Shown piece by piece: positions 17,923 through 27,618 of a DNA stretch of 64,000 nt. The DNA is taken from contig JAFIGX010000024.1 in NCBI GenBank assembly GCA_017849455.1, positions 372,001 through 436,000 on the forward strand, written 5' to 3'. Under the pieces are notes generated by a model. It saw nothing but the letters and a program-made list of their open reading frames with translations. It searched no databases and was not told the origin of the DNA. The position numbers and the translations under genes are program-made. Position 1 is the first letter of the stretch. Every line of letters begins with the position of its first letter. This stretch comes from Pseudobacter sp. (GTDB lineage: Bacteria; Bacteroidota; Bacteroidia; Chitinophagales; Chitinophagaceae).

Positions 17923-19548
17923 ATGAAGTGGGTATTACGCATATTGGTTTACGTTATAACTCCCATACTGCCTTCTATGGCACAGCAGGCAGTATCCAAA
18001 GTATGGGTGGCTGATAATGGAAAAGGTTTTTACAAAAATCCGGTACTTCATGCCGATTATTCCGATCCCGATGCGATCAGGGTGGGAGATGATTTCTATA
18101 TGATCGCTTCCAGCTTCAATCATGTACCGGGCCTGCCCATCCTGCATTCAAAAGACCTGGTCAACTGGTCGTCGGCAGGCTATGCCCTGCAAAGGCAAAC
18201 GCCAATAGTACATTTCTCCGTGGTGCAGCATGGTGGTGGCGTATGGGCCCCTTCTATCCGGTACCATAACAACGGGTTCTACATCTATTATCCCGATCCC
18301 GATTTCGGTATCTATCTCATCCGTGCAAAAAAGATCACCGGCCCGTGGAGCGAGCCCTTGCTGGTAGCACCAGGCAAAGGATTGATCGATCCCTGCCCTT
18401 TGTGGGATGATGATGGCCGGGTCTATCTTGTTCATGCCTATGCAGGAAGCCGGGCAGGTATCAAGTCGGTGATCGTGATCAAAGAATTGAATGCAGAAGG
18501 TACGAAGGTGTTGAATGATGGTGTGCTGGTATACGATGGTCATGAACAAGACCCCACCATCGAAGGCCCCAAGCTCTACAAGCGCAATGGCTACTATTAT
18601 ATTTTCGCACCGGCAGGCGGAGTATCGACCGGGTGGCAGGTGGTATTGAGAAGCAAAAATATTTATGGTCCTTATGAAAGAAAAGTGGTCATGGACCAGG
18701 GCGCTACCACGGTCAATGGCCCGCACCAGGGTGCATGGGTAAATACACAGTCGGGAGAAGACTGGTTCCTGCATTTCCAGGACAAGGGCGCCTATGGAAG
18801 AGTGGTTCACCTGCAGCCGGTGCAATGGCGCAACGATTGGCCGGTGATCGGGGCAGACAAAGACGGGGATGGAAAAGGCGAACCGGTGCTCTTTCATAAA
18901 AAGCCATCAACCGGTAAAGAATGGCCGGTGACTACGCCGCCTGATTCGGATGAGTTCGATAGCTGGCGGATGGGATGGCAATGGCAATGGCAGTGGCAGG
19001 CAAACCCTTTACCGTATTGGGCCTTCCTTGCACACGGCTACCTGCGCCTCTTTTCTTACCCGATGCCTGATACAGCCCTCAACTGCTGGCAGGTCCCCAA
19101 CCTGTTATTGCAGAAATTCCCGGCAGAAGAATTTATGGTCACCACGAAAATGAATTTGCATCTACGGTGGAAAGATGAAAAAGCAGGACTGATCATTTTC
19201 GGGACCGACTATGCGACTGCGTCGGTGGTGAAGAAAGACGACAACAATTATATTTCTTTCAGTATTTGCCGTTCTGCCGATAAAGGCACTAAAGAAGAAC
19301 AGACGGATATCGAGAAGCTAGATGGAAATGAAATTTATTTACGCGTGCAGGTAAGAAGTGGAGGTGTGTGCAGTTTCAGTTATAGTACCGACGGTAAACT
19401 ATTTACCGGAATAGGGGAAGCATTCACTGCAAAGCCCGGCAAATGGGTAGGTGCTGCCATGGGATTATTCTGCACCCGCGCACTGGTCACGAATGATGCA
19501 GGATATGCCGATGTGGACTGGTTTAGGGTGGAACCTGTAATAAAATGA
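17923..19548 (+). CDS. GH43 family glycosidase with C-terminal beta-sandwich
   Basis: 541 residues from the ATG at 17923, just after the previous stop; a longer frame from 17863 overlaps the previous gene and is unlikely. Signal peptide to SMAQQ. The five-bladed propeller occupies about 25-310, with the GH43 catalytic trio: base D in YSDPDAIR, pKa-tuning D in LIDPCPLW and acid E in TIEGPKLY. A concanavalin-like beta-xylosidase C-terminal domain follows at about 330-540 (LRWKDEKAGLIIFG). In a pectin operon the likely target is arabinofuranosyl or xylosyl side chains. A run of four WQ dipeptides (18976-18999) sits at the domain junction. Exact substrate is not decided by sequence. Confidence 0.88.
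   Translation: MKWVLRILVYVITPILPSMAQQAVSKVWVADNGKGFYKNPVLHADYSDPDAIRVGDDFYMIASSFNHVPGLPILHSKDLVNWSSAGYALQRQTPIVHFSVVQHGGGVWAPSIRYHNNGFYIYYPDPDFGIYLIRAKKITGPWSEPLLVAPGKGLIDPCPLWDDDGRVYLVHAYAGSRAGIKSVIVIKELNAEGTKVLNDGVLVYDGHEQDPTIEGPKLYKRNGYYYIFAPAGGVSTGWQVVLRSKNIYGPYERKVVMDQGATTVNGPHQGAWVNTQSGEDWFLHFQDKGAYGRVVHLQPVQWRNDWPVIGADKDGDGKGEPVLFHKKPSTGKEWPVTTPPDSDEFDSWRMGWQWQWQWQANPLPYWAFLAHGYLRLFSYPMPDTALNCWQVPNLLLQKFPAEEFMVTTKMNLHLRWKDEKAGLIIFGTDYATASVVKKDDNNYISFSICRSADKGTKEEQTDIEKLDGNEIYLRVQVRSGGVCSFSYSTDGKLFTGIGEAFTAKPGKWVGAAMGLFCTRALVTNDAGYADVDWFRVEPVIK
18976..18999 (+). repeat. Hexanucleotide repeat TGGCAA/TGGCAG inside the GH43 gene
   Basis: Four in-frame copies (two TGGCAA, two TGGCAG) encode Trp-Gln four times at the start of the beta-sandwich domain. 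From memory, relatives carry about two such pairs (QWQWN) here, so this looks like a small in-frame expansion by slippage; it keeps the frame and may be neutral. Confidence 0.5.
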
Positions 19549-19569
19549 TTATAAAACGGAAGACCAACT

Positions 19570-21219
19570 ATGTATATGCGAAAGACGATCATTGCACTGG
19601 TGCTGGTGGCCATAACGTTGAATGGTATTGCACAAACAGCCGCTTCCTTACCAGTGGTAAAGGAGCCGGTATTCAGGAAAGATACTTTTCTCATTACGAA
19701 ATATGGAGCAGTGCCGGATGGGTATACGCTCAATACCAAAAGCATTGCCGACGCCATCGACGCCTGTAACAAGAAAGGCGGTGGCGTTGTGCTGGTGCCT
19801 GCGGGCTTGTGGCTAACGGGGCCGGTCACACTAAAAAGCAATGTGAACCTGCACCTGGCAGGCAGCGCCTGCCTGCTTTTTACGAAAGACTTCAACCGGT
19901 TCCCGCTGGTGGAAGCCAACTGGGAAGGCATGCGGCAAATGCGTAATCAGTCGCCCGTTTCTGCCACCGACGCCACCAATATCGCCATCACGGGCAAGGG
20001 CATCATCGACGGCAATGGCGATGCCTGGCGCATGGTAAAAAGCGACAAGCTTACTGCCAGCCAATGGAAGCAACTGGTTGCATCGGGAGGTGTGGTGAGC
20101 GATGACAAGAAGACCTGGTATCCTTCCGCGAAAGTATTCAAAGGCGCACAGGGTAAAGATCCCGGTGTAATTGGCACAGGGAGGGATGCTGCTTATTTCG
20201 ACAGTATCAAAGACTTTCTCCGTCCCAATTTACTGGTGCTTACCCGGTGCAAATACATACTGCTGGAAGGTGTCACGTTCCAGAATTCGGCGGCCTGGTG
20301 TCTGCATCCGCTCATGAGCGAACACCTGACCGTGCGGGATGTATTTGTAAAAAATCCCTGGTATGCGCAAAATGGAGATGGGATCGACCTGGAGAGTTGC
20401 AGGAACGTATTGATCGAAAACTCTGTGTTCGATGTGGGTGACGATGCCCTGTGCATGAAGAGCGGCCGGGATGCCGAAGGTCGTAAAAGAGGCATGCCTA
20501 CGGAAAATGTGGTCATTCGCTACAATACAGTATATGCCGCGCATGGAGGCTTCGTGATCGGTAGTGAAATGAGCGGCGGTGTGAAGAATGTCCATGTGAG
20601 CCATTGCACGTTTAGCGGTACGGATATCGGCCTGCGGTTCAAAACCGCACGGGGCCGCGGTGGTGTGGTGGAAAATATAAATATCCATGACATCTACATG
20701 AAGGATATCAAAGGAGAAGCCATCCTGTTCGATATGTATTATATGGCGAAAGACCCGGTGCCACTGGCAGGTGAAAAAAGAGAGCTGCCAAAGGTAGCAT
20801 TCAAACAGGTGGATGAATCGACACCGGTGTTCAGGGATTTCCATATCAGCCGGGTTTATTGCAACGGGGCGCAGCAGGGGATATTCGTAAGAGGGATACC
20901 TGAAATGCATGTGAAGGACATCGTGCTGCAAGACATGGTGCTGCAAACGAATAAAGGGATCGAGATCCAGGAAGCCAGCAACCTGCAACTGAAAAATATT
21001 ACGTTGATCAGCCAGGATACCAATCCGGTGATCGATATCATCAACAGTGACCGGCTCGTATTCGACGGCATCAAATATGCCGACGGCGCTGCTACCCTCA
21101 TGAGGGTAAGTGGTGACCGGAACGATTCCATCCGGCTGCTGCATACAGATACTTCAAGAGCTAAGAACAAGGCAGTGTTCGAGTTGGGGGCTACCTCAAA
21201 GTGTGTAAGCATTCAATGA
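19570..21219 (+). CDS. GH28 polygalacturonase-like glycoside hydrolase
   Basis: 549 residues with signal peptide (second in-frame ATG at 19576 starts MRKTIIALVLVAITLNGIAQ). N-terminal family start (TKYGAVPDGYTLNTKSIADA), then a right-handed beta-helix. GH28 motifs are visible: NGDGIDLES (variant of NTDG), VGDDALCMKSG with the paired catalytic aspartates, AAHGGFVIGSEMSGG (the G-H-G region) and LRFKTARGRGG (the R-x-K region). It hydrolyses alpha-1,4-galacturonan or related pectic bonds by inversion. Its TGA overlaps the start of the next gene as ATGA, so the two are translationally coupled. Endo or exo mode is not certain. Confidence 0.9.
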   Translation: MYMRKTIIALVLVAITLNGIAQTAASLPVVKEPVFRKDTFLITKYGAVPDGYTLNTKSIADAIDACNKKGGGVVLVPAGLWLTGPVTLKSNVNLHLAGSACLLFTKDFNRFPLVEANWEGMRQMRNQSPVSATDATNIAITGKGIIDGNGDAWRMVKSDKLTASQWKQLVASGGVVSDDKKTWYPSAKVFKGAQGKDPGVIGTGRDAAYFDSIKDFLRPNLLVLTRCKYILLEGVTFQNSAAWCLHPLMSEHLTVRDVFVKNPWYAQNGDGIDLESCRNVLIENSVFDVGDDALCMKSGRDAEGRKRGMPTENVVIRYNTVYAAHGGFVIGSEMSGGVKNVHVSHCTFSGTDIGLRFKTARGRGGVVENINIHDIYMKDIKGEAILFDMYYMAKDPVPLAGEKRELPKVAFKQVDESTPVFRDFHISRVYCNGAQQGIFVRGIPEMHVKDIVLQDMVLQTNKGIEIQEASNLQLKNITLISQDTNPVIDIINSDRLVFDGIKYADGAATLMRVSGDRNDSIRLLHTDTSRAKNKAVFELGATSKCVSIQ

Positions 21220-23366
21220 ATAAACAAGCAAAGATGAAACCGCGTTCAATATACAGTTCCGCAAAATTGAAAAGGGTCATTTTACTGGCTGTCACGATCG
21301 CCTGGGGAACTGCGTTCGCCCAACCTTCATTCAGTGAGCGAATGGCCGGTACGGTGATGTCACTCTGGAAAGATTCCTTTTCGATAGATGGCAAACCCGC
21401 CCGCTGGACCTACGATATGGGAGTAGTGTTGAAAGGATTCGAAGCGCTTTGGAAAAAGACGGGCGATACGAAGTATTTCAATTATATCCGTCAGCAGATG
21501 GATTTTTTCGTAAAGGACGACGGCAATATACTCACCTACAAACCGGATGAGTACAATATCGATCATATCAACAACGGAAAGTTGCTGTTGGCCTTGTACC
21601 GCGCTACCGGCGAAGGGAAATACCTGAAAGCGGCAAAGCTGCTGCGGGCACAATTGCTCACGCATCCGCGCACCAGTGAGGGCGGTTTCTGGCATAAGAA
21701 GATCTATCCCTCCCAGATGTGGCTCGATGGCCTGTATATGGCCGAACCATTCTATGCAGAATATGCCAGCCTGATGAAGCAGGATACTGCATTCGACGAT
21801 GTGGCCAGGCAGTTCATCCTGATCGAAAAACATACCCGCGATGCAAAGACCGGGCTCCTGTACCATGCCTGGGATGAAAGCAGGCAGCAATCCTGGGCCA
21901 ATAAAGCAACAGGCGTTTCTCCGTTATTCTGGGCAAGGGCCATGGGCTGGTATGCCATGGCGTTGACGGATGCCCTGGAATATTTTCCTGCGCAACATCC
22001 CCGGCGGGCAACACTGACCGGCATCCTCAACAAGCTGGTGAATGCGCTGGAACAGGTACAGGACAAGAAAAGCGGACTATGGTATGATGTATTGGCGTAT
22101 AATGGTGCAGGTAAGGAAAAGAATTACCTGGAGGCTTCCGCTTCTTCGCAATTCGTTTATGCCATTGCAAAAGCCGTGAGAAAAGGATGGGTGCCTGCTG
22201 AAAAGAGATCTGTTGCCGAAAAGGGGTATGCCGGTCTGGTAAAAGAATTCATCAGAACGGACAATGGACAAACCAATCTATTTGGCACGGTAAAAGTATC
22301 GGGCCTTGGCGGCAAGCCTTATCGGGATGGCAGTTTCCAATATTATATGAGTGAACCGGTGATCGTGAATGATCCCAAAGGCATCGGCGCTTTCATCCTC
22401 GCCGCCTGCGAAATGGAAACGCCTGAAAAGATCGTGGTGGCGGCAGATGGTTCGGGCCGGTTCAGGTCTATTCAGGCAGCGCTTAACAGTCTGCCGGATT
22501 CATCCGACAGGCCGCGTGTGATCTTCATTAAAAAAGGATTGTACCGGGAGAAATTATACCTCGAAAAAAATAATGTGGTGCTTGAAGGGGAAGACAGGGA
22601 GGGAACGATCATCGTGGCCGGCATTGCCAGGGATGAATGGAGATGCGGCCATACGGACGATTGGGGTGTTGCCACCATGAATGTCGGAGCGAAAGATATT
22701 ACGCTGAAAAATCTTACTGTCACCAATAATATCGGGTTCGACTATCAGCCTGTTACTATTGATTGTCCGTCGGATTCCGTGAATAAATATAAAACCATCC
22801 GCAGGGATGGTCACCAGATGGCGCTGCGCGCCATGAACGGCGCTACCAGGCTACGTGCCATCAATTGCCGGTTCCGGGCTTATGGTGGCGATACGGTAAG
22901 CCCCTGGGATGTGGAGAATGGCGCATGGTATTTCAAGGACTGTATCATGGAAGGCGGGGTGGACTTTTATTGCCCACGGGGATGGGCCTGGGCAGAGAAT
23001 TGTGATTTCATTGCTCATACCGGCACTGCTGCCATCTGGCACGACGGCTCGCAGGTGGAGGATTCCAAGACCGTATTGGTGAACTGCCGTTTCAAAGGCT
23101 ATGATGGATTCCTCTTGGGACGGTATCACCGGGATGCACAATTTTACCTGATCAATTGCAGTTTTGCCGACAATATGCGCGACAGCGCCATTTACCGCGT
23201 ACCCACTGCCAATACCATCCGCTGGGGCCACCGCGTATATTATTATAATTGCCATCGCGCAGCAGGCGATTATGCCTGGTTCAGGGACAATATCAGCAAA
23301 GAACTGGCCGGTAAAATAAATGTGGAATGGGTTTTCGGGAACAGGTGGAAACCTGCATCTGATTGA
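21216..23366 (+). CDS. GH105 unsaturated rhamnogalacturonyl hydrolase fused to CE8-like pectinesterase
   Basis: 716 residues from the ATG at 21216, which overlaps the GH28 stop (ATGA); a longer GTG start at 21201 is unlikely. Signal peptide to AFAQ. Residues ~35-390 form an (alpha/alpha)6 barrel of GH105 type with IDHINNGKLL and YPSQMWLDGLYMAEPF, whose aspartates match the catalytic positions of the family. Residues ~400-716 form a CE8 beta-helix: KGLYREKLYL, HQMALRAM, GGDTVSPW, GGVDFYCPRG and LGRYHRD. The two aspartates and the arginine of pectin methylesterases are kept, but the usual QDTL, DFIFG and LGRPW contexts are changed. It would remove unsaturated uronates left by the lyase and demethylate pectin fragments in one periplasmic protein. 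Confidence 0.88.
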   Translation: MNKQAKMKPRSIYSSAKLKRVILLAVTIAWGTAFAQPSFSERMAGTVMSLWKDSFSIDGKPARWTYDMGVVLKGFEALWKKTGDTKYFNYIRQQMDFFVKDDGNILTYKPDEYNIDHINNGKLLLALYRATGEGKYLKAAKLLRAQLLTHPRTSEGGFWHKKIYPSQMWLDGLYMAEPFYAEYASLMKQDTAFDDVARQFILIEKHTRDAKTGLLYHAWDESRQQSWANKATGVSPLFWARAMGWYAMALTDALEYFPAQHPRRATLTGILNKLVNALEQVQDKKSGLWYDVLAYNGAGKEKNYLEASASSQFVYAIAKAVRKGWVPAEKRSVAEKGYAGLVKEFIRTDNGQTNLFGTVKVSGLGGKPYRDGSFQYYMSEPVIVNDPKGIGAFILAACEMETPEKIVVAADGSGRFRSIQAALNSLPDSSDRPRVIFIKKGLYREKLYLEKNNVVLEGEDREGTIIVAGIARDEWRCGHTDDWGVATMNVGAKDITLKNLTVTNNIGFDYQPVTIDCPSDSVNKYKTIRRDGHQMALRAMNGATRLRAINCRFRAYGGDTVSPWDVENGAWYFKDCIMEGGVDFYCPRGWAWAENCDFIAHTGTAAIWHDGSQVEDSKTVLVNCRFKGYDGFLLGRYHRDAQFYLINCSFADNMRDSAIYRVPTANTIRWGHRVYYYNCHRAAGDYAWFRDNISKELAGKINVEWVFGNRWKPASD

Positions 23367-23390
23367 TCATGATCATTGCCAAAAAAGTAT

Positions 23391-24947
23391 ATGCAGTTAT
23401 CGAGAAAAATATTACCGCAATTGGATGCGCGGCTGTTCTCGCTGCCATCGGAAGCGCAACTGGCATTGCCGGAAACGGTATTGCAGTTCGGAACTGGTGC
23501 ATTGCTGCGCGGCCTGCCGGATTATTATATCGATAAAGCCAATAAGCAAGGGCTTTTCAACGGAAGGGTAGTAATGGTCAAATCGACCGGTATGCCGGGA
23601 GGCGAGCTGTTGGCCGAACAGGACTATCTGTATACACAATGTCTCAAAGGCATCATTGCGGGCAGGGTAACGGAAGAGTATGTGGTGAATGGGTGCATCA
23701 GCCGGGTACTATCGGCACGCACGCAATGGAATGAAGTACTGGCCTGCGCCACCAATCCCGATCTCCGCCTCATCATTTCCAATACCACCGAAATGGGGAT
23801 CATACTTATCCCCGACGATAATGTTCATGGCAGGCCGCCGGTGTCATTTCCCGCCAAATTATTATCGTTCCTGTATAAACGATATAAGTATTTCAAAGGT
23901 GATCATGAGAAAGGGCTGGTGATCGTGCCTACGGAGCTCATCACCGGCAATGGCAAACGGTTACTCTCCGTAGTGATAGAACTGGCGCATATCAATAATT
24001 TCAATTATGCTTTCATCGATTGGCTGGAGACGGCAAACTTTTTTTGCGATTCCCTCGTAGACAGGATCGTGCCGGGAAAATTGCAGTCGGCCCAGCAGCG
24101 TATCGTGGAAAAACAACTTGGCTATCACGATGATCTGTTACTGATGAGTGAAGTATATGGCCTCTGGGTCATTGAAGCAGCGAACCCGAAAGTGAGGAAC
24201 GCATTGGGCTTTGCATGGGCCGACAAGGGCGTGATTTTGACGGAAGACCTCAGCCAATATCGTGAGCTTAAACTAAGGCTGCTCAATGCTGCCCATACCT
24301 TCAGTTGCGGCATTGCCTTCCTGTCGGGTATCGAAACGGTGCGCGAGGCCATGGAAGATCCGGCGCTGGGCGCTTACATCAGGGAGCTGCTGAAGACGGA
24401 AATAGTCCACTATTTTTCCCACGATCCACTGCTCTTGCGCCAGGCGATGGATTTTATGCAGATAGCCCTGGAACGTTTCGCCAATCCATTCCTGGACCAT
24501 CAATGGTTTAGCATCACGCTCAATTATACACATAAGATGCGGGTACGCAATGTGCCCCTTTTATTGGACCACTATAACCGGCGGCAAACAGTGCCGGAAC
24601 TGATGGCCATGGGTTTTGCAGCCTATATGCTGTTCATGAAATGTGAGCCGGGAGAAAGCGGGCAGTATTATGGAGAATCGGAAGGGCAGCTCTATCTGCT
24701 GCAGGACGACCATGCGGCCTGGTTCCATGAACTGTGGCAAAGCGATAGCCTCAATACGATCGTGGCGGCAGTTACCGGCCATGAAAAGCTATGGGGCGCA
24801 AACCTGCAGGCCTTACCTGGTTTTGCACTGGCTGTTACTACTTATCTCGAATCGTTCCTGCAGAAAGGGATCAGGCCCACGGTACGGATGTTCCAGCTCG
24901 ATGGCAATACCATGAAGGGTCAGGAAGTATGGAATAACGATCTGTAA
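23391..24947 (+). CDS. uxaB: Tagaturonate reductase (altronate oxidoreductase)
   Basis: 518 residues from the ATG at 23391 (a TTG at 23376 is open but weaker). N-terminal nucleotide-binding pattern of the mannitol dehydrogenase superfamily (LQFGTGALLRGLPDYYID) and UxaB-type phrases (VVMVKSTGMPGG, EQDYLYTQCLKG, LRLIISNTTEMGI), with a C-terminal helical domain. It reduces tagaturonate to altronate with NADH in galacturonate breakdown. It closes the pectin operon and supplies its cytoplasmic step; uxaC and uxaA are not in the window. Its 3' end overlaps the convergent uxuA gene by 28 bases, with no room for a terminator. Confidence 0.9.
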   Translation: MQLSRKILPQLDARLFSLPSEAQLALPETVLQFGTGALLRGLPDYYIDKANKQGLFNGRVVMVKSTGMPGGELLAEQDYLYTQCLKGIIAGRVTEEYVVNGCISRVLSARTQWNEVLACATNPDLRLIISNTTEMGIILIPDDNVHGRPPVSFPAKLLSFLYKRYKYFKGDHEKGLVIVPTELITGNGKRLLSVVIELAHINNFNYAFIDWLETANFFCDSLVDRIVPGKLQSAQQRIVEKQLGYHDDLLLMSEVYGLWVIEAANPKVRNALGFAWADKGVILTEDLSQYRELKLRLLNAAHTFSCGIAFLSGIETVREAMEDPALGAYIRELLKTEIVHYFSHDPLLLRQAMDFMQIALERFANPFLDHQWFSITLNYTHKMRVRNVPLLLDHYNRRQTVPELMAMGFAAYMLFMKCEPGESGQYYGESEGQLYLLQDDHAAWFHELWQSDSLNTIVAAVTGHEKLWGANLQALPGFALAVTTYLESFLQKGIRPTVRMFQLDGNTMKGQEVWNNDL

Positions 24948-26095
24948 ATACCCCATTCGAGGCCGCGCAATTCAGCAAGTCCTTTCAATCTTCCAATAGC
25001 TGAATAACCGGGATAGGTTTGTTTGTTCAGGTCATCGAGCATCTGATGGCCGTGATCAGGCCGCATGGGAAGAGAGATATTCCTCCGATGCTGCAATATC
25101 AATACTTCCTTTATAATGGCATACATATTGGCATCACCTGCCAGATGTGAAGCTTCCATGAAATTGCCCGCCGCATCCCGTTGGGTATTGCGCAAATGCA
25201 GAAAATGAACATGATCTCCGAACCGTTGCAGCATTTTCAGAAGGTCATTATCGGGCCTTGCGCCGAAAGAGCCTGTGCAAAAGCATAATCCATTGGCCGG
25301 CGATGGCACTGCTTCGATGATGGCTGCAGCATCTTCTTCGGTGCTTACGATCCTTGGTAATCCAAGAACAGGGTAGGGCGGATCATCGGGGTGAATGGCC
25401 ATTTTCAATCCACACGCCGCTGCCACCGGCACTACCTGCTGCAGAAAATAGAACAGGTGCTGTCTCAGCTTCGCGGCATCGATGCCTTCATAATCTTTCA
25501 AAGCCTGCAATACCTCCTCCGGTGTAAAAGCCTGGTCGCTGCCAGGCAAACCCAGCAGGGCATTCCGGAAAAGGGTCGATCTTTCTGCCGGGGTCATGAA
25601 TGAAAATTTTTGAGTAGCGGCATCGATCTCGGCTGGGGTATAATCTTTGGATGCGCCGGGGCGGCGCAGCAGGAACAGGTCGAAGGCGATGAAAGTGGCC
25701 CGCTCGAAATACAGGGTTTTACTACCTTCCGGCAGGGTGTAGGCTACATCGGTGCGCAGCCAGTCGAGCACCGGCATAAAATTATAGGTGATGACCTCCA
25801 TGCCGCAGGCCGCCAGGTTGCGCAGGCTCTCCTGATAGTGGTGGATATGTTGTTGGAAACGGCCGCATTGCTTTTTGATGTCTTCGCTTACCGGCAGGCT
25901 TTCGGTCACGGTCCAGGTCATGCCTGCCGCTTCGATCATTTCTTTTCGTTTGTTTATTTCCGTTACTGTCCACGGTTCACCTACAGGAATATGATGGAGC
26001 GCCGTAACCACTCCGCTGCAGCCTGCCTGCCTGATATCGGCTAGTGTAACGGGGTCGCCGGGGCCGAACCATCTCATAGTCTGGTGCATCAGCAT
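24920..26095 (-). CDS. uxuA: Mannonate dehydratase
   Basis: 391 residues. Strong UxuA pattern from the start (QTMRWFGPGDPVTLADIRQAG, then GVVTALHHIPVGEPWT) through YNFMPVLDWLRTD, MAIHPDDPPYPVLGLPRIVS and NGLCFCTGSFGARPDND to RPDHGHQMLDD. It converts D-mannonate to 2-keto-3-deoxygluconate in the cytoplasm, using a metal ion. It is the last gene of the minus-strand xylan operon, where its substrate would come from (methyl)glucuronic acid released by GH67. It converges on uxaB with a 28-base overlap. ATGs at 26089 and 26077 are alternatives; the first keeps the QTMRWF stretch usual in the family. Confidence 0.95.
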   Translation of the reverse strand: MLMHQTMRWFGPGDPVTLADIRQAGCSGVVTALHHIPVGEPWTVTEINKRKEMIEAAGMTWTVTESLPVSEDIKKQCGRFQQHIHHYQESLRNLAACGMEVITYNFMPVLDWLRTDVAYTLPEGSKTLYFERATFIAFDLFLLRRPGASKDYTPAEIDAATQKFSFMTPAERSTLFRNALLGLPGSDQAFTPEEVLQALKDYEGIDAAKLRQHLFYFLQQVVPVAAACGLKMAIHPDDPPYPVLGLPRIVSTEEDAAAIIEAVPSPANGLCFCTGSFGARPDNDLLKMLQRFGDHVHFLHLRNTQRDAAGNFMEASHLAGDANMYAIIKEVLILQHRRNISLPMRPDHGHQMLDDLNKQTYPGYSAIGRLKGLAELRGLEWGIYRSLFHTS

Positions 26096-26132
26096 GATCG
26101 ATCAAGGGGTTTGAAAGATGATAGGATCGTAT

Positions 26133-27608
26133 TCAGATCAGTTGGCGCTGCAACAGGTGCAGCCAGCGTTGATAAGCTTCTTCGTATTCGAATTCCTGCG
26201 CCGGTTCGATGAATGCGAGTTTTTTTTGCGCTCCTTTGAGATCGGCTTCTTGCAGGTATTGTACGCCGATACCGGCTCCCAGCGCAGCGCCTGCACTGCC
26301 ATCTGCCTCGTACAACTCCACCGGTACACCGGTGGCATTCACAAAGGCTTCTGTAAAAACGGTGCTGAGGAACATATTGGCCCTGCCTGCCCGGATCACG
26401 GCTGGATGCATACCATTTTCTTTCATGATATCGAACCCATAACGGAATGCAAAGGCGATCCCTTCCTGGCCTGCCCGGTAGAAATGGGCAGGAGTATGTT
26501 TATTAAGATCGAGGTAATGAATATGCGAGCCGGCCATTTTATTGTTCAGCATCCGTTCAGCGCCATTGCCAAAGGGAAGAATGGTCAGTCCATCGCTGCC
26601 TACCGGTATACCGGCAGCCTGCTCATTCATAGTCTCATAACTGATGCCCGCGCCTGCCAGTTGCCGGACCATCCTGTTCATGATACCACATCCATTGATG
26701 CAGAGCAGCACACCGGTCCGGGTGCTGGTATTGCAGTGGTTCACGTGCGCAAAACTGTTCAGCCTCGATTGCTTGTCGAATACCAGTTTATCCGTTACAC
26801 CATAGATCACACCGCTGGTGCCTGCAGTGGCGGCCACTTCTCCGGGCCGCATTACATTCAGTGAAAGTGCATTGTTGGGCTGGTCGCCGGCTTTATAAGT
26901 AACGGGAATACCTGTACGCAGTTTCAATGATGCGGCCACTTCCCCGGTAACCATGCCGTGCGTGCTGAACACATCCTGTATTGCAGGGATCAGGTCTTTA
27001 TCGAAACCAAAATGATTGATGACAGCCTGCGAAACCGACCCCTTCCTAAAATCCCACAGCACACCTTCCGACAGGGCAGCAGGAGAAGTGGTAATGGTAT
27101 TGGTAAGTTTGAAAGCAATAAAATCACCGGGCAGCATCATCCTGGCGCTTCTTTGATAGATAGCCGGTTCATGGTCTTTTACCCAGGCCAGTTTGGCTGC
27201 TGTAAAATTGCCGGGGGAATTGAGCAGGGTGGTAAGGCATTTTTCTTCTCCAATTGCCTGGAATGCCTGCTCGCCATAAGGCACAGCCCTGCTGTCGCAC
27301 CAGATGATACTATTGCGCAGGCTGTTGCCTTTTTCATCCACTAGCACCAGCCCATGCATCTGGTAAGAAATGCCGATAGCACCGATGTCTTTCGGATCAT
27401 ATTTTCCGGTAGCATGTGCCAGGAGGATGGCCTGTTGCACATCTTTCCACCATTGCTCCGGGTCCTGTTCCGCCCAGCCGGCCTGCAATGAAATAATGGG
27501 CGCTTCTGTTTCAGGATACCTTGCAGCAGCAATGACCTGCAATGTTCCGGCATCCATTACAGTTACTTTTACGGAGGAAGTTCCCAGGTCTATTCCCAAT
27601 AATAACAT
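26133..27608 (-). CDS. xylB: Xylulokinase
   Basis: 491 residues from the ATG at 27608, 10 bases after the symporter stop; a TTG at 27629 would overlap that gene. FGGY-kinase fold: ATP-binding GIDLGTSSVKVTV at the N-terminus, GWAEQDPEQWW, the xylulokinase-type MHGLVLVDEKG and IIWCDSRA, GDFIAFKLT, TAGTSGVIYGV and the C-terminal GRANMFLSTVFTEAF / EADGSAGAALGAGIG. It phosphorylates D-xylulose to xylulose 5-phosphate. Position after xylA and the symporter supports xylose rather than another FGGY substrate. Confidence 0.93.
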   Translation of the reverse strand: MLLLGIDLGTSSVKVTVMDAGTLQVIAAARYPETEAPIISLQAGWAEQDPEQWWKDVQQAILLAHATGKYDPKDIGAIGISYQMHGLVLVDEKGNSLRNSIIWCDSRAVPYGEQAFQAIGEEKCLTTLLNSPGNFTAAKLAWVKDHEPAIYQRSARMMLPGDFIAFKLTNTITTSPAALSEGVLWDFRKGSVSQAVINHFGFDKDLIPAIQDVFSTHGMVTGEVAASLKLRTGIPVTYKAGDQPNNALSLNVMRPGEVAATAGTSGVIYGVTDKLVFDKQSRLNSFAHVNHCNTSTRTGVLLCINGCGIMNRMVRQLAGAGISYETMNEQAAGIPVGSDGLTILPFGNGAERMLNNKMAGSHIHYLDLNKHTPAHFYRAGQEGIAFAFRYGFDIMKENGMHPAVIRAGRANMFLSTVFTEAFVNATGVPVELYEADGSAGAALGAGIGVQYLQEADLKGAQKKLAFIEPAQEFEYEEAYQRWLHLLQRQLI

Positions 27609-27618
27609 GTCAACGCTT

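Noticed and set aside
18148..18897. 249-codon minus-strand frame opposite the GH43 gene
   Set aside because: Antisense to a gene with full GH43 catalytic motifs.
20230..21144. 304-codon minus-strand frame opposite the GH28 gene
   Set aside because: Antisense shadow; composition rich in His and Ile as typical for the reverse complement of Asp- and Asn-rich genes.
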